Positions 40,323-49,917 of a stretch of 64,000 nt of DNA are shown in pieces (positions within the stretch are counted from its first letter, which is position 1; the number at the start of each line of letters is the position of its first letter). Origin of the DNA: Paenibacillus solanacearum (GTDB lineage Bacteria; Bacillota; Bacilli; Paenibacillales; NBRC-103111); the NCBI RefSeq assembly GCF_910593845.1, contig NZ_CAJVAS010000015.1, positions 1 to 64,000 on the forward strand, read 5' to 3'. The translations under genes and the position numbers were made by a program. The notes beneath the pieces are model-generated. The model saw only the letters and a program-made list of their open reading frames with translations, did not search any database and had not been told where the DNA came from.

Positions 40323-41780
40323 TTACTTTTTGACGCCAATTGCCGCTTCGACCTGCTGGACCGCCGCTTTCAGCTGCAAATCGTTTTTCGGGTCGCGGAT
40401 CGCCGTAAGAACGGCTTTCTCCAGCTTATTCGCCGTTTCCGTATCGACCTCACCGGTCACCGGCAAACTGTTCATGCGCTGGAACGCTTTGACGGCCGTC
40501 GCCGTTTTGTCGCTGAAATATCCGTCCGAACGGTCGGGACTGTATCCGAGTCCCTGCAGCATCGTTTGGAGATTTTTGACGTCCTCGCTGTTCATATCCG
40601 GCTTAAGCTCCGATTTTTTGGAGAGCGGCGCCACTTTGAAGAATGCAGGCTGCTCGACCGGCACGTCCGGGGAGATGCCCTTCTTATGAATCCACGTGCC
40701 GTTAGGCGTCAGCCATTTGTACACGGTCATCTTAATGTTGCTGCCGTCGCCCATCTCTTTTTCGAACGTCACCTGTACGGTGCCTTTACCGAACGTCGTT
40801 TCCCCGACGAGCTTGCTGCCAGCCGAGTCGCGCAGCGCGCCTGCTAATATTTCCGAAGCACTGGCGCTTCCTTTGTTGATGAGCACTGTCACCGGATACG
40901 GCTTGCCCGTGCCTTGAGACGGCGTTTCTTCCTTCTCGCCTTTGCGATTCTCGATCTGCACGATCGCTTTACCCTTCGGTACGAACGGCTCCACGATCTC
41001 GACGACCGCGGACAACAAGCCGCCCGGATCGTTGCGGACATCGATGATCAAACCTTTCATGCCGCTGGCTTCGAGCTTTTTCAGCTCCTCCTTGAAGCGC
41101 GGCGCCGTGTTGCTCGCGAACTGGCGAATCTCGATCTTGCCGATGTTATTCGGCAGCATTTCGCCAAACACCGTCTCTACGTCGATGTCGTCGCGAACGA
41201 CAATGACGGAGATCGGTTCCGGCGTCCCCGACCGGCCGATTTCGAGCTTGGCCTGCGTCCCTTTCGGTCCGCGTATTTTCATAATCGCCTGATTCAGCGT
41301 CAAGCCATCCAGCTTCTCGCCATTGACCGAGAGGATCACGTCATTGGCATGAAGTCCGGCTTTCTCGGCAGGCGAGCCTTTGATCGGCGAAACAATCGTA
41401 ACTTTCCCGTCCTCAGAGGTCACCTCTGCCCCGATTCCCTGGAACGAAGAAGCGATATTCTCGTCAAACTGCTGCGCTTCCTTCTGATCCATATAAACGG
41501 TAAACGGATCGTCCAGCGTGGCGAGCATGCCGTTAATCGCACCGTTCACGATCTTCTCGTGATCGACCTCGTTCAAAAATTTGTTCTCGATCAATTGATA
41601 CGTCGTAGCCAGCTTGGCGTAATCTTTGCCGGTTAACCCGGATGCGCCTCCGCCTAAAGCCGCGCCATCCTTGCCGCCCGCCGCGAAAATCGACGGATTC
41701 ACAATCGTCAGCGTCATAATGCTGCTGGCGAACATGGACAGCAAGATAAATGCCAGTACCGTACGTCCTTTAAACGTCAT
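40323..41780 (-). CDS. ctpB: carboxy-terminal processing protease (S41)
   Basis: 485 residues: N-terminal membrane anchor, a helical segment, PDZ domain (about 95-180, GIGAEVTSEDGKVTIVSP), the S41 core with the catalytic pair Ser307 (in KGSASASEI) and Lys332 (in TFGKGTVQ), and a C-terminal peptidoglycan-binding domain (LQTMLQGLGYSPDRSDGYF). In Bacillus, CtpB cleaves SpoIVFA during sporulation checkpoint signalling. A second CtpA-type role in vegetative growth is also possible. The ATG follows GGAGAG; a GTG four codons upstream is possible. Lies between the M23 gene and minJ. Confidence 0.92.
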   Translation of the reverse strand: MTFKGRTVLAFILLSMFASSIMTLTIVNPSIFAAGGKDGAALGGGASGLTGKDYAKLATTYQLIENKFLNEVDHEKIVNGAINGMLATLDDPFTVYMDQKEAQQFDENIASSFQGIGAEVTSEDGKVTIVSPIKGSPAEKAGLHANDVILSVNGEKLDGLTLNQAIMKIRGPKGTQAKLEIGRSGTPEPISVIVVRDDIDVETVFGEMLPNNIGKIEIRQFASNTAPRFKEELKKLEASGMKGLIIDVRNDPGGLLSAVVEIVEPFVPKGKAIVQIENRKGEKEETPSQGTGKPYPVTVLINKGSASASEILAGALRDSAGSKLVGETTFGKGTVQVTFEKEMGDGSNIKMTVYKWLTPNGTWIHKKGISPDVPVEQPAFFKVAPLSKKSELKPDMNSEDVKNLQTMLQGLGYSPDRSDGYFSDKTATAVKAFQRMNSLPVTGEVDTETANKLEKAVLTAIRDPKNDLQLKAAVQQVEAAIGVKK

Positions 41781-41887
41781 TTCTCTCTCCACACCGCCTT
41801 TGCTGTTGCCTTCCCGCCCGCAGCGGTTCCAAACAACTTGTCTTTATAGTTTATGACAAGCTTTGGAAATTTATGAGCGGTCTGCGT

Positions 41888-43114
41888 TTATTTCATGCCC
41901 AAATACGGTTTCGGATCGACCGGTTGTTCGTTAACTCTCACTTCAAAATGCAGGTGGTTGCCCGTCGCGCGGCCCGTCGCCCCGACCTCGGCAATTTTTT
42001 GCCCGCGTTTGACGGTGTCGCCTTTATTCACCACAATGCCGTCGTTGCGAATATGCCCGTACAGCGTCCATACGCCTTTGCCGTGATCGATGATCACGCA
42101 GTTGCCGAAGCCGCTCCACCAGGATGCGAGGATGACAACGCCGTCTTCTGCCGCGAAAATGCTCGTGCCGTTCGGTGAAGGCAAGTCGAGTCCCGTATGG
42201 CCCGCCGGCTTGCCCGTGAACGGGTCTTTCCTTACGCCATAGTCCGACGACATCGATACGACTTTTGGCAGCGGATAGCCGAATTTTCCTCCGCTATACG
42301 TATACGCCGGCGTCGTCGGCTTGCCGCTCTTGGCGGCTTCCGCCTGCTTCGCTTGCTGCAACGCCCTTTGCTTGGCCGCTTCCTGACTTGCCGCCTTGAT
42401 CAGCTCTTGTTCCGCTTCTTCACTGATTTCCTCAAGCTCCTTCTCCTTTTTGGAGAGGCTGGCGATCCGCACTTCTTTTTCCTTTTCCTTCACGACGAGA
42501 TCTTCCTTGATCGCGGCCGCTTCGGCATATAAATTTTTAACCTCTGTCAGCTGTTTCTCAATCACGACCCTCGTATCGGCAATGACGCCGCGGTCGCGTT
42601 TGTTCGCGTCCAATATTTCCTTATCTTGATTGACGATCGATTTGAGCGCGTTGAGCCGGTCGAGAAAATCGCCAAAGCTGGTCGAGCTGAGCAGCACATC
42701 CGCATACGATACGACGCCATTCATATACATAAGCCGGATACGCGACCTGAGCATTTGATCACGGGATGTAATCCGCGCCTCAGCCTCCTCCAACTGCTTG
42801 GCGTTCTCGTTCAGCGAATCGGTTACCGTGTCGACCTGGTCGTTCAGCTTGACGAGCTTCTGGTTCGTTACGTCAATCTGCTCCAAAATGTAATTGATAT
42901 CATTATTGATCTGCTGCTTTTCCGCCTGTACCTTGCCTATTTCCTTTTCCGCATTGGCGGCTTTCTGCTGAGCGGCCGCTTTCGTTTTCTTGAGCTGGTT
43001 GAGCTCCTGCTGAATCCGTTCCGACTCCGAAATCGCGAAACCGTACTGAGGCACAAGCAGCGCCCCCATCAAACCCGCGGTTATCACGAGAGGTAGATAT
43101 GATTTTTTCAACAC
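41888..43114 (-). CDS. EnvC-like M23 peptidase with coiled coil
   Basis: 408 residues: a signal peptide (about 1-28, ending GFA), a long coiled coil (about 30-255, rich in Lys/Glu/Gln/Ala) and a C-terminal LytM/M23 domain with the zinc motifs HTGLDL and HLHFEV intact. The build is that of EnvC and PcsB, which FtsEX activates to cleave peptidoglycan during division. Since the metal ligands are complete it is probably itself an active endopeptidase, unlike E. coli EnvC. Start GTG after GAGGAGG. Directly downstream of ftsX, which fits this partnership. Confidence 0.92.
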   Translation of the reverse strand: MLKKSYLPLVITAGLMGALLVPQYGFAISESERIQQELNQLKKTKAAAQQKAANAEKEIGKVQAEKQQINNDINYILEQIDVTNQKLVKLNDQVDTVTDSLNENAKQLEEAEARITSRDQMLRSRIRLMYMNGVVSYADVLLSSTSFGDFLDRLNALKSIVNQDKEILDANKRDRGVIADTRVVIEKQLTEVKNLYAEAAAIKEDLVVKEKEKEVRIASLSKKEKELEEISEEAEQELIKAASQEAAKQRALQQAKQAEAAKSGKPTTPAYTYSGGKFGYPLPKVVSMSSDYGVRKDPFTGKPAGHTGLDLPSPNGTSIFAAEDGVVILASWWSGFGNCVIIDHGKGVWTLYGHIRNDGIVVNKGDTVKRGQKIAEVGATGRATGNHLHFEVRVNEQPVDPKPYLGMK

Positions 43115-43144
43115 CGTTCCTCCTCGTTATGGTTTCAATCCCAG

Positions 43145-44062
43145 CTATACCCGCAAAAACTTGCGTACCGAAAGCGTACTTCCCCAAATACCGATCAACA
43201 CGCCGATGCCGAGCAGCAATCCTCCTACTTGGAGATAAATCTCATGATATGGCAGCAGTTGAATCAGCAGCAGGTTCAAGTCGAGCTCAACGGACTTCAT
43301 TAACTGCCAATACCCGTACAGCAGAACGACGACAGGAATGACCGATCCGATGATGCCCAGCAGCGCCCCCTCGATAAAAAAAGGCCAGCGAATAAACGAG
43401 TTGGTCGCGCCGACAAGCTTCATGATCCCAATCTCGCGGCGCCGAGCGACAATCGTAATCTTGATCGTGTTGGATATGAGGAACATCGCCGTCAGCGCAA
43501 GTCCCGCAACGAGCACAAGACCAATATTGCGGACGATGGACGTTACCTTAAACATCGTCTCCACCGTTCCCTGTCCATAGCTGACGCGATAAATCGGTTT
43601 GGTCGTCTTGCCGTTATTCAGACTGCTGATTTGCTGCGCTACCTGAGCCACGCCCCGGGGTTCGGTCACTTCCACAGTGAACGAATCGTTAAGCGGGTTG
43701 TTTTCTCCGTCAAAGCCTTCCAGCAGCTGTTTGCCGCTTTCTCCAAGCTTCTCGCGCAAATACTTGAGCCCTTCCTCCTTGGACACGAAGGTCACCTTGT
43801 CCACTTTCGGGATGGCGCTAATATCGCTGTGCAGCTGCGTAATTTGATCCTGCGGCGTATTGACCTCAAGGTATACGCGTATCTCCACTTGCTGTTCGAT
43901 TTGCTTGGCAAGGAAGTTTACGTTCAAGGTCAACACCAGAAAAACGCCTAATATAAAAAGCGAAATGGCAATCGAGCTGATCGAGGCAAACGACATCCAG
44001 CCGTTCCGTACGACGTTCTTCGTCCCTTCGCGGAGATGCCTTACGACCGTACTAATCCTCAT
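43145..44062 (-). CDS. ftsX: cell division protein FtsX
   Basis: 305 residues with four membrane segments and a large outside loop between the first two (about 50-165), the part that docks the cell-wall hydrolase. Start MRISTVVRHLREGTKNVVRN is typical. The ATG lies inside the last codons of ftsE (11-bp overlap) and follows AGAGGTGA. Works with FtsE in transmitting ATP hydrolysis to the M23 peptidase encoded next. Confidence 0.96.
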   Translation of the reverse strand: MRISTVVRHLREGTKNVVRNGWMSFASISSIAISLFILGVFLVLTLNVNFLAKQIEQQVEIRVYLEVNTPQDQITQLHSDISAIPKVDKVTFVSKEEGLKYLREKLGESGKQLLEGFDGENNPLNDSFTVEVTEPRGVAQVAQQISSLNNGKTTKPIYRVSYGQGTVETMFKVTSIVRNIGLVLVAGLALTAMFLISNTIKITIVARRREIGIMKLVGATNSFIRWPFFIEGALLGIIGSVIPVVVLLYGYWQLMKSVELDLNLLLIQLLPYHEIYLQVGGLLLGIGVLIGIWGSTLSVRKFLRV

Positions 44063-44738
44063 AGCCGTATTCACCTCTAATTTCATCCCGGACAATTTTG
44101 CCCGATTCGACAGCGAGCACCCGCTTGCGCATCGTATTGACGATCTCCTTGTTATGCGTAGCCATTACGATGGTCGTACCGCGGAAGTTGATCTCTTCCA
44201 TCAGCTTCATGATATCCCACGACGTATCGGGGTCCAGGTTACCTGTCGGTTCGTCGGCGACGATAACCGAAGGATTATTGACGATCGCCCTGGCGATGGC
44301 CACCCGCTGCTGCTCTCCGCCCGACAGCTGCGTAGGCAGCGAATGGAGCTTGTCCTTCAGCTTCACGAGATCGAGCACTTCCATCGCGCGCTTGCGGATA
44401 ATCTTCTTCGGCGCCTCGATGACTTCCATAGCGAACGCGACATTCTCGAATACCGTAAGCTTAGGAAGCAGGCGATAGTCTTGAAAAATAACGCCGATAT
44501 TGCGCCGAACGTATGGAATTTTACGCTGCTTGAGCTTTTCCAGATTAAATCCGTTTACAAAAATGGTGCCTTTCGTCGGACGTTCTTCCCTATAGATGAG
44601 CTTCATGAATGTCGATTTACCGGCGCCCGACGGGCCGACGACGTAGACGAATTCGTTGCGGTCCACCTTCACGCTGATGCCTTTGAGAGCATGGCTTCCG
44701 TCCGGATACGTTTTCCATACGTCTTGCATTTCTATCAC
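44052..44738 (-). CDS. ftsE: cell division ATP-binding protein FtsE
   Basis: 228 residues with Walker A GPSGAGKSTF, signature LSGGEQQRVAIARA and Walker B VIVADEPTGNLDPD. First gene of ftsE-ftsX-M23-ctpB-minJ. Starts at GTG with GGATGTGAT upstream; an internal ATG three codons later is the other choice. Confidence 0.96.
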   Translation of the reverse strand: MIEMQDVWKTYPDGSHALKGISVKVDRNEFVYVVGPSGAGKSTFMKLIYREERPTKGTIFVNGFNLEKLKQRKIPYVRRNIGVIFQDYRLLPKLTVFENVAFAMEVIEAPKKIIRKRAMEVLDLVKLKDKLHSLPTQLSGGEQQRVAIARAIVNNPSVIVADEPTGNLDPDTSWDIMKLMEEINFRGTTIVMATHNKEIVNTMRKRVLAVESGKIVRDEIRGEYGYED

Positions 44739-45112
44739 GGTATCACATCCTGATTGAATTACGGGCTATTCTGCCACAAATAAACCAAAACGCATTAGCC
44801 CTGCATGTCCCTTTAGGTCCGTTCCCAATGCCTGCGCTTACGGCAGCATTTATCGAATCCTAGCCTTTATAAGTTCGACATGAAAACCCAAATTCCTTTA
44901 AGTCTCAGTGAATTTCTACACTTTGCCGCAGGAGCCTCCGTGCGGAAAGCTTAGACACCAGGTGACGAGCGCCTGCAATCGACGGCATGTTTTTCACGCG
45001 TCAGCGGCGCGCGCTTTAGGAGGACGTGCTGAGGAAAGTTTTGCGCTGCGTCCGCATATAGATGAGCAACAACGGTGTACGAGCTCACTTCACGGACAAA
45101 GGAGCGGCTGTC
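44739..45112. other. divergent intergenic region ftsE / VanW gene
   Basis: No gene identified; it must hold promoters for both directions. I found no promoter good enough to name. An AT-rich patch at 44860-44890 (TTATAA, TAGGAT on the minus strand) is the most likely ftsE promoter area. The VanW open frame extends to an ATG at 45062 without a ribosome site. Confidence 0.4.
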
Positions 45113-46657
45113 ATGGCAGGAGTAAGCCCGCGCATGCTCTGGACGCTGATCGGGTCGCTGGTGTTGATCCTCTCGGCCCTAGCAACGATGGCGGTATACG
45201 GCTCGTTGCCCCATGTTCCCTCGCGAGTCGCTATCGGGGACTGGGTCGTCGGCGGAATGCCGGCAGCCGAGCTGGAGCGGCAATTGCATGAAAAAGTAGA
45301 GCGGCTGATGAATCAAACTATAAGCTTAACCATAAAACCGGGCGGAAACGGTGAACCCGGCGCGGCGGCGGATTTTACCTTGAAGCAGCTTGGGCTTGTG
45401 GTGGGCGAGCAACAGATGGTCGAGCAGCTTCGCCCGATCCGCGAAGGATCGGCCTTCCGCAAAGCTGTCTATAAGTGGCGCATTCGGGGGCAGCAGTGGT
45501 CGCTGGAGCGCGGATTTAACGAGGAAACGCTGAAAGCCTCACTGCAAAAGGCGTTTCCGCAGGTATATGCCCGCTTGCCCGCCAACGCGCAGCGCATCAT
45601 TCATGCGGAAGATACGATCGGATATGCGCCGGACGTTCGGGTCGAACGCCTGGATGAAGCGGCGCTTGTAAGCGCGCTGGAAGCGATACTCCCCAGCTGG
45701 GGCTCCCCCCGGTGGGCAGGAGACGACCTGTGCGGACCCGCCGGTGAGGGGGGCGGCACAGGCGCTAATTCCGGTGCCTCTGGACAAAAGACGCCATCTC
45801 TTCCAGCACCCCTGAAAATCATAGAGCCACAGCTTACGGTCCAGATGCTGCAAGCGCAAGGGATCGTGCGCAAAATCAGCGAGTTCTCTACCTTTTACCC
45901 GCCTAGCCCGTCGTCGTCCATTAGCAGCGAAGGACGGGTGCATAACGTACAGTCGACCGCTGCCTCCATCCAGGATGTGCTGCTGAAGCCGGGCGACGTG
46001 TTTGACTATGCGCCCTATGTGGAGAAGACGGAGAAAACATGCGGCTACAAGGAAGCGCCGGTCATCATTAACGGCAAGCTCGTGCCGGGCATCGGCGGCG
46101 GCATATGCCAAGTGTCGTCCACGCTGTACAACGCGGTTTTGCGCGCCGGGCTGGAGATTGTCGAGCGGCGCAACCATTCGCTTCCCGTCAGCTACGTTCC
46201 ACTCGGTCAGGACGCCACGTTCGCGAGTGGCTATATCAACTTCAAGTTCCGCAACAATACGCAGCATTACTTGCTCATTCGCACCGCGACCGATGCGCGC
46301 GGCATGTCTGTCAAGCTGTTCGGCCAGACGCCTCCCGACATCACGTACGAGGTCGAGTCCAAGACCGTCCAAACGCTGCAGCCGCCGGCCAAATACGTGT
46401 TGAATCCTGCCTTGCCTGCCGGTAAGAAGGAAGTAATCAGCAAAGGAAAACCGGGCTATATTGTGGAAACGTACCGCATTAAGAAGCAGAACGGGGTCGT
46501 CGTTTCTACGGAAAAAATATCGCGCGACACGTATTCCGCGCAGCCGACCATCATCGCTTCCAACAACAATACAGGCAGCATTGACCGCACTGCGCCCGGA
46601 CCCGGCAATACGGCGCCGCTCATCGAAGACGGCATCCGGGGTCCGAACTTCCGCTGA
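45113..46657 (+). CDS. VanW family protein
   Basis: 514 residues: an N-terminal membrane segment (LWTLIGSLVLILSALATMAV), two peptidoglycan-binding-like domains (about 45-230), a VanW domain from about 265 on (PGDVFDYAPYV, PGIGGGICQVSSTLYNA, ERRNHSLPVSYVPLG) and a G5-like C-terminus (ISKGKPGYIVETYRIKKQNG). VanW is named from vancomycin-resistance clusters, but most genomic copies are not tied to resistance and their activity is unknown. No van genes occur here. The ATG chosen follows AAAGGAGC by 7 nt; an ATG 17 codons upstream lacks a ribosome site. Expected to act outside the cell membrane on the wall. Confidence 0.9.
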   Translation: MAGVSPRMLWTLIGSLVLILSALATMAVYGSLPHVPSRVAIGDWVVGGMPAAELERQLHEKVERLMNQTISLTIKPGGNGEPGAAADFTLKQLGLVVGEQQMVEQLRPIREGSAFRKAVYKWRIRGQQWSLERGFNEETLKASLQKAFPQVYARLPANAQRIIHAEDTIGYAPDVRVERLDEAALVSALEAILPSWGSPRWAGDDLCGPAGEGGGTGANSGASGQKTPSLPAPLKIIEPQLTVQMLQAQGIVRKISEFSTFYPPSPSSSISSEGRVHNVQSTAASIQDVLLKPGDVFDYAPYVEKTEKTCGYKEAPVIINGKLVPGIGGGICQVSSTLYNAVLRAGLEIVERRNHSLPVSYVPLGQDATFASGYINFKFRNNTQHYLLIRTATDARGMSVKLFGQTPPDITYEVESKTVQTLQPPAKYVLNPALPAGKKEVISKGKPGYIVETYRIKKQNGVVVSTEKISRDTYSAQPTIIASNNNTGSIDRTAPGPGNTAPLIEDGIRGPNFR

Positions 46658-46753
46658 ATCCGCGAAGCGAGCACGGCTCCCCTTCCTGGACGCAACGGGG
46701 TGGTGCCATAGGCGGTAATTTCGGCTACTTGCCCCGGCCATGCCCTGTATGCC

Positions 46754-46848
46754 AAAAAGCCCGCGCCTGTGTCGCTTAGGAGCCGCTTTCCGATTGCCGT
46801 ATTAGCCGACAATCAAAGGTGCGTTTCCTAAACACAGGTGCGGGCTTT
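46754..46848 (-). terminator. long inverted repeat between the VanW gene and argH
   Basis: Arms AAAGCCCGCGCCTGTGT and its near-perfect complement (one mismatch in 17) enclose about 60 nt that can pair further (TAGGA/TCCTA, CGATTG/CAATC). TTTTT follows on the minus strand, so it ends the arg operon; on the plus strand only TTT follows. The rest of the intergenic stretch holds no gene. Confidence 0.7.
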
Positions 46849-46945
46849 CGTCCGCGGGTCCGGAATTGGACCGTGTATCCGTCCATTCCTGCCCCTTTTC
46901 CGGGATAACCCCAAGGAAGCTCCTCGAAGCTGCCTATGAGAAGCT

Positions 46946-48361
46946 TTATCTGCTCTTGTCGTAATATTGATCGAACCATGCGGTCGCGTGAGACAACACC
47001 TCTTCGGCCCTCACAATGGCCCCGCTCACTTGACCGTTTGCCGTACCGCCGTATACGTTGCGGGCGTTCACGACCCGCTCCGGCTGCAGCACGTCGTAAA
47101 TATCCGCGTCGAACAGGTTGGAGAACTGGTGATATTCCTCCAGCTTCAGGTCGAGCAAAAACTTTTGCTGCTGAATGCAGTACAGCACCGTTTTGCCGAT
47201 GACTTCATGCGCCTGACGGAACGGCATACCTTTGTTCACCAAGTAATCAGCGATATCGGTCGCGTTGGAGAAGTCCTGGTTCACCGCTTGCCGCATCCTG
47301 TCCTTGTTGACTTTCATCGTGCTGATCATCGGAGCAAACAGCTGCAGCGCCCCTTGCAGCGTACGGACCGTATCGAACATGCCTTCCTTGTCTTCCTGCA
47401 TGTCCTTGTTGTACGCAAGCGGCAGCGACTTTAAGACGGTCAGGAGACCGAACAGGTTGCCGTAGACGCGGCCGGTTTTGCCGCGAACAAGCTCCGCCAC
47501 GTCCGGGTTTTTCTTTTGCGGCATAATGCTGCTGCCCGTACAGAACGCGTCGTCGAGCTCGATGAAGCGGAACTCCGTGCTGGACCACAGCACGAATTCC
47601 TCGCACAGGCGGGACAAGTGCATCATGATCATCGCCGCGTTGGATAAAAACTCGACGATGAAATCGCGGTCGCTGACCGCATCGAGCGAGTTCTCGTACA
47701 CGCCGTCAAAGCCAAGCTGCTGCGCGACAAAGTGACGGTCGATCGGGAACGTCGTCCCCGCCAGCGCACCGGCACCCAGGGGCAGCACATTGACGCGTTT
47801 GTAGCTGTCCTGCAGCCGCTCGATATCGCGCTGGAACATCGATACGTAAGCCATCAGGTGATGGGCGAACAAAATCGGCTGCGCCCGCTGCAAATGCGTG
47901 TAGCCCGGCACAATCGTATCAAGATTCGCTTTTGCCTGCCCGATCAGCGCTTCCTGCACTTTGTTCAGCAGTCCGACGAATTCGACCACACGCTTGCGCA
48001 GCCACAAATGCATATCGGTCGCGACCTGATCGTTCCGGCTGCGTCCCGTATGCAGCTTGCCGCCGACCGGCCCCACTTCATCGATCAAGGTCTTCTCGAT
48101 GTTCATATGGATATCTTCGTCGCTCACCGAATACTCCAGTTCGCCGCGGCGGATCATGCCTTGCACTTTATGCAGGCCGTCCTTGATCTTCTCGACGTCG
48201 TCGAGCGGCAAAATGCCGCATTTGCCGAGCATCGTCACATGCGCCAGGCTGCCTTGAATATCTTCTTCGGCCAGTTCTTTATCGAACAAAATGGAGGCCG
48301 TATATTCCTCCACCAGCTGGTCTGTTTTTTTCGTAAATCGTCCACCCCAAAGCTTTGACAC
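46946..48361 (-). CDS. argH: argininosuccinate lyase
   Basis: Last step of arginine synthesis, splitting argininosuccinate into arginine and fumarate. 471 residues with the superfamily signature [12 protein letters not shown] and an early RFTKKTD segment after MSKLWGG. Starts at GTG, preceded by GGGAG. Last gene of the arginine operon, separated from argG by 149 bp holding a stem-loop. Confidence 0.97.
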   Translation of the reverse strand: MSKLWGGRFTKKTDQLVEEYTASILFDKELAEEDIQGSLAHVTMLGKCGILPLDDVEKIKDGLHKVQGMIRRGELEYSVSDEDIHMNIEKTLIDEVGPVGGKLHTGRSRNDQVATDMHLWLRKRVVEFVGLLNKVQEALIGQAKANLDTIVPGYTHLQRAQPILFAHHLMAYVSMFQRDIERLQDSYKRVNVLPLGAGALAGTTFPIDRHFVAQQLGFDGVYENSLDAVSDRDFIVEFLSNAAMIMMHLSRLCEEFVLWSSTEFRFIELDDAFCTGSSIMPQKKNPDVAELVRGKTGRVYGNLFGLLTVLKSLPLAYNKDMQEDKEGMFDTVRTLQGALQLFAPMISTMKVNKDRMRQAVNQDFSNATDIADYLVNKGMPFRQAHEVIGKTVLYCIQQQKFLLDLKLEEYHQFSNLFDADIYDVLQPERVVNARNVYGGTANGQVSGAIVRAEEVLSHATAWFDQYYDKSR

Positions 48362-48409
48362 GTTGGTTGCTCCCTTCGCCGAACATGTTCTTCTCTACGT
48401 TAAACACAG

Positions 48410-48442
48410 GCTTAGGGCTTCCCTGTGAAGGAAACCCTAAGC
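48410..48442 (-). other. stem-loop between argG and argH
   Basis: GCTTAGGG/CCCTAAGC arms (8 bp) with a further TTCC/GGAA pairing inside; no T-run follows. It may stabilise or process the mRNA, or slow transcription ahead of argH. Confidence 0.55.
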
Positions 48443-48510
48443 TCCTGAACGATGCATTCAAATTGGCTATTCTTTGTTCCGCTTCTACGCGAGGTGAGCG
48501 GGTAATCCGC

Positions 48511-49749
48511 TTATTTCCCTGCGTTCTGATTCACGCCGGCCGCTACGCGCAGGCGCAGTGCGTTCAGACGGATGAAGCCCGTCGCATCGCCTTGGTCGTA
48601 TGCCTTCGTCGGGTCGGCCTCCATCGTAGCGATGTTCGGGTTGTACAGGCTGACCGGGCTCTTCACGCCGGCGGCCGTTACGTTACCTTTGTACAGCTTC
48701 AGGCGGACGGTACCGCTCACGTTCTTCTGGCTTTCGGTCACAAGGGCTTGTACCACCAGACGTTCCGGAGCGAACCAGAAGCCGTTGTATACGAGCGATG
48801 CGTATTTCGAAATAAGCGAGTCGCGCAAGTGCATCACTTCGCGGTCCATCGTCAGCGATTCCATCTTGCGGTGCGCCGTGAATAGAATGGAGCCGCCCGG
48901 CGTTTCGTACACGCCCCGGCTCTTCATGCCGACGAAACGGTTCTCTACCATGTCGACGCGCCCTACGCCATGCTTGCCGCCGAGCTCGTTCAATTTCTCC
49001 ATAATGTGCAGCGGAATCATGCGCTCGCCATTGACGGCAACGCAGTTTCCTTGTTCGAACTCCAGTTCGATGTACTCGGCTTGATCCGGAGCATCTTCAG
49101 GATCGGCGCTGAGCAGGAACATATCTTTGTTTGACGGCGCACTTGCGTCAAACCACGGATCTTCCAGCACGCCGCTCTCATAGCTGATATGCAACAGGTT
49201 GCGGTCCATGGAGTACGGCTTGGACGCCGATGCCGTGACCGGAATGCCGTGCTTCTCCGCATATGCGATCATTTCCGCACGTCCCGGGAATTGCTCGCGG
49301 AACTGCTCAAGACGCCATGGCGCGATCACTTCGATATCCGGCGTCAAAGCTGCCGCCGTCAGCTCGAAGCGCACCTGGTCGTTCCCTTTGCCCGTTGCAC
49401 CATGGGCAATTGCCGTTGCGCCTTCCGCACGGGCGATCTCGACCATACGCTTGGCGATCAGCGGACGCGCGATGCTGGTGCCGAGCAGGTACTGTCCTTC
49501 GTACAATGCTCCCGCCTGGAACATCGGGAAGATGAAGTCGCGGGCGAACTCTTCGCGCAGATCATCGATGTATACTTTCGACGCGCCGGTGTTCAGCGCT
49601 TTTTCCTCCAAGCCGTCAAGCTCTTCCTTTTGCCCGATATCGGCCGTGAACGCAATGATCTCCGCATCGTACGTTTCTTTCAGCCATTTCAAAATAATCG
49701 ACGTATCCAAACCGCCGGAATACGCCAATACGATTTTTTGCTTTGCCAT
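48511..49749 (-). CDS. argG: argininosuccinate synthase
   Basis: Joins citrulline and aspartate using ATP. 412 residues beginning [17 protein letters not shown], the PP-loop that binds [11 protein letters not shown], the citrulline/aspartate-binding region, follows. The ATG chosen is 11 nt after AAAGGAGA; an ATG nine codons upstream lacks a site. Confidence 0.97.
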   Translation of the reverse strand: MAKQKIVLAYSGGLDTSIILKWLKETYDAEIIAFTADIGQKEELDGLEEKALNTGASKVYIDDLREEFARDFIFPMFQAGALYEGQYLLGTSIARPLIAKRMVEIARAEGATAIAHGATGKGNDQVRFELTAAALTPDIEVIAPWRLEQFREQFPGRAEMIAYAEKHGIPVTASASKPYSMDRNLLHISYESGVLEDPWFDASAPSNKDMFLLSADPEDAPDQAEYIELEFEQGNCVAVNGERMIPLHIMEKLNELGGKHGVGRVDMVENRFVGMKSRGVYETPGGSILFTAHRKMESLTMDREVMHLRDSLISKYASLVYNGFWFAPERLVVQALVTESQKNVSGTVRLKLYKGNVTAAGVKSPVSLYNPNIATMEADPTKAYDQGDATGFIRLNALRLRVAAGVNQNAGK

Positions 49750-49917
49750 CGTGTTTCCGCTCTCCTTTGATATCACATGTCATGCTTCAACCCCTCGGTA
49801 GTACCGGAAAACGCTTTGAGCTTGGCGGGCGGGTGCTATGCTCCTCACTATCCTTCGATTTCGCATGACACCGCCGCCCATCACCCAAAACGAACCGCCC
49901 GGTTTCGACCGATTCTG

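Noticed and set aside
45113..46657. Vancomycin resistance locus
   Set aside because: VanW-family proteins are widespread; no vanHAX, vanY or vanRS genes occur nearby.
46695..46715. T-box-like string GGGGTGGTGCCA near the end of the VanW gene
   Set aside because: Only part of the T-box matches, it lies downstream of a gene rather than upstream, and no stem I or specifier loop is seen.
45539..46741. 400-codon open frame antisense to the VanW gene
   Set aside because: Shadow; no ribosome site and Arg/Val-rich composition.
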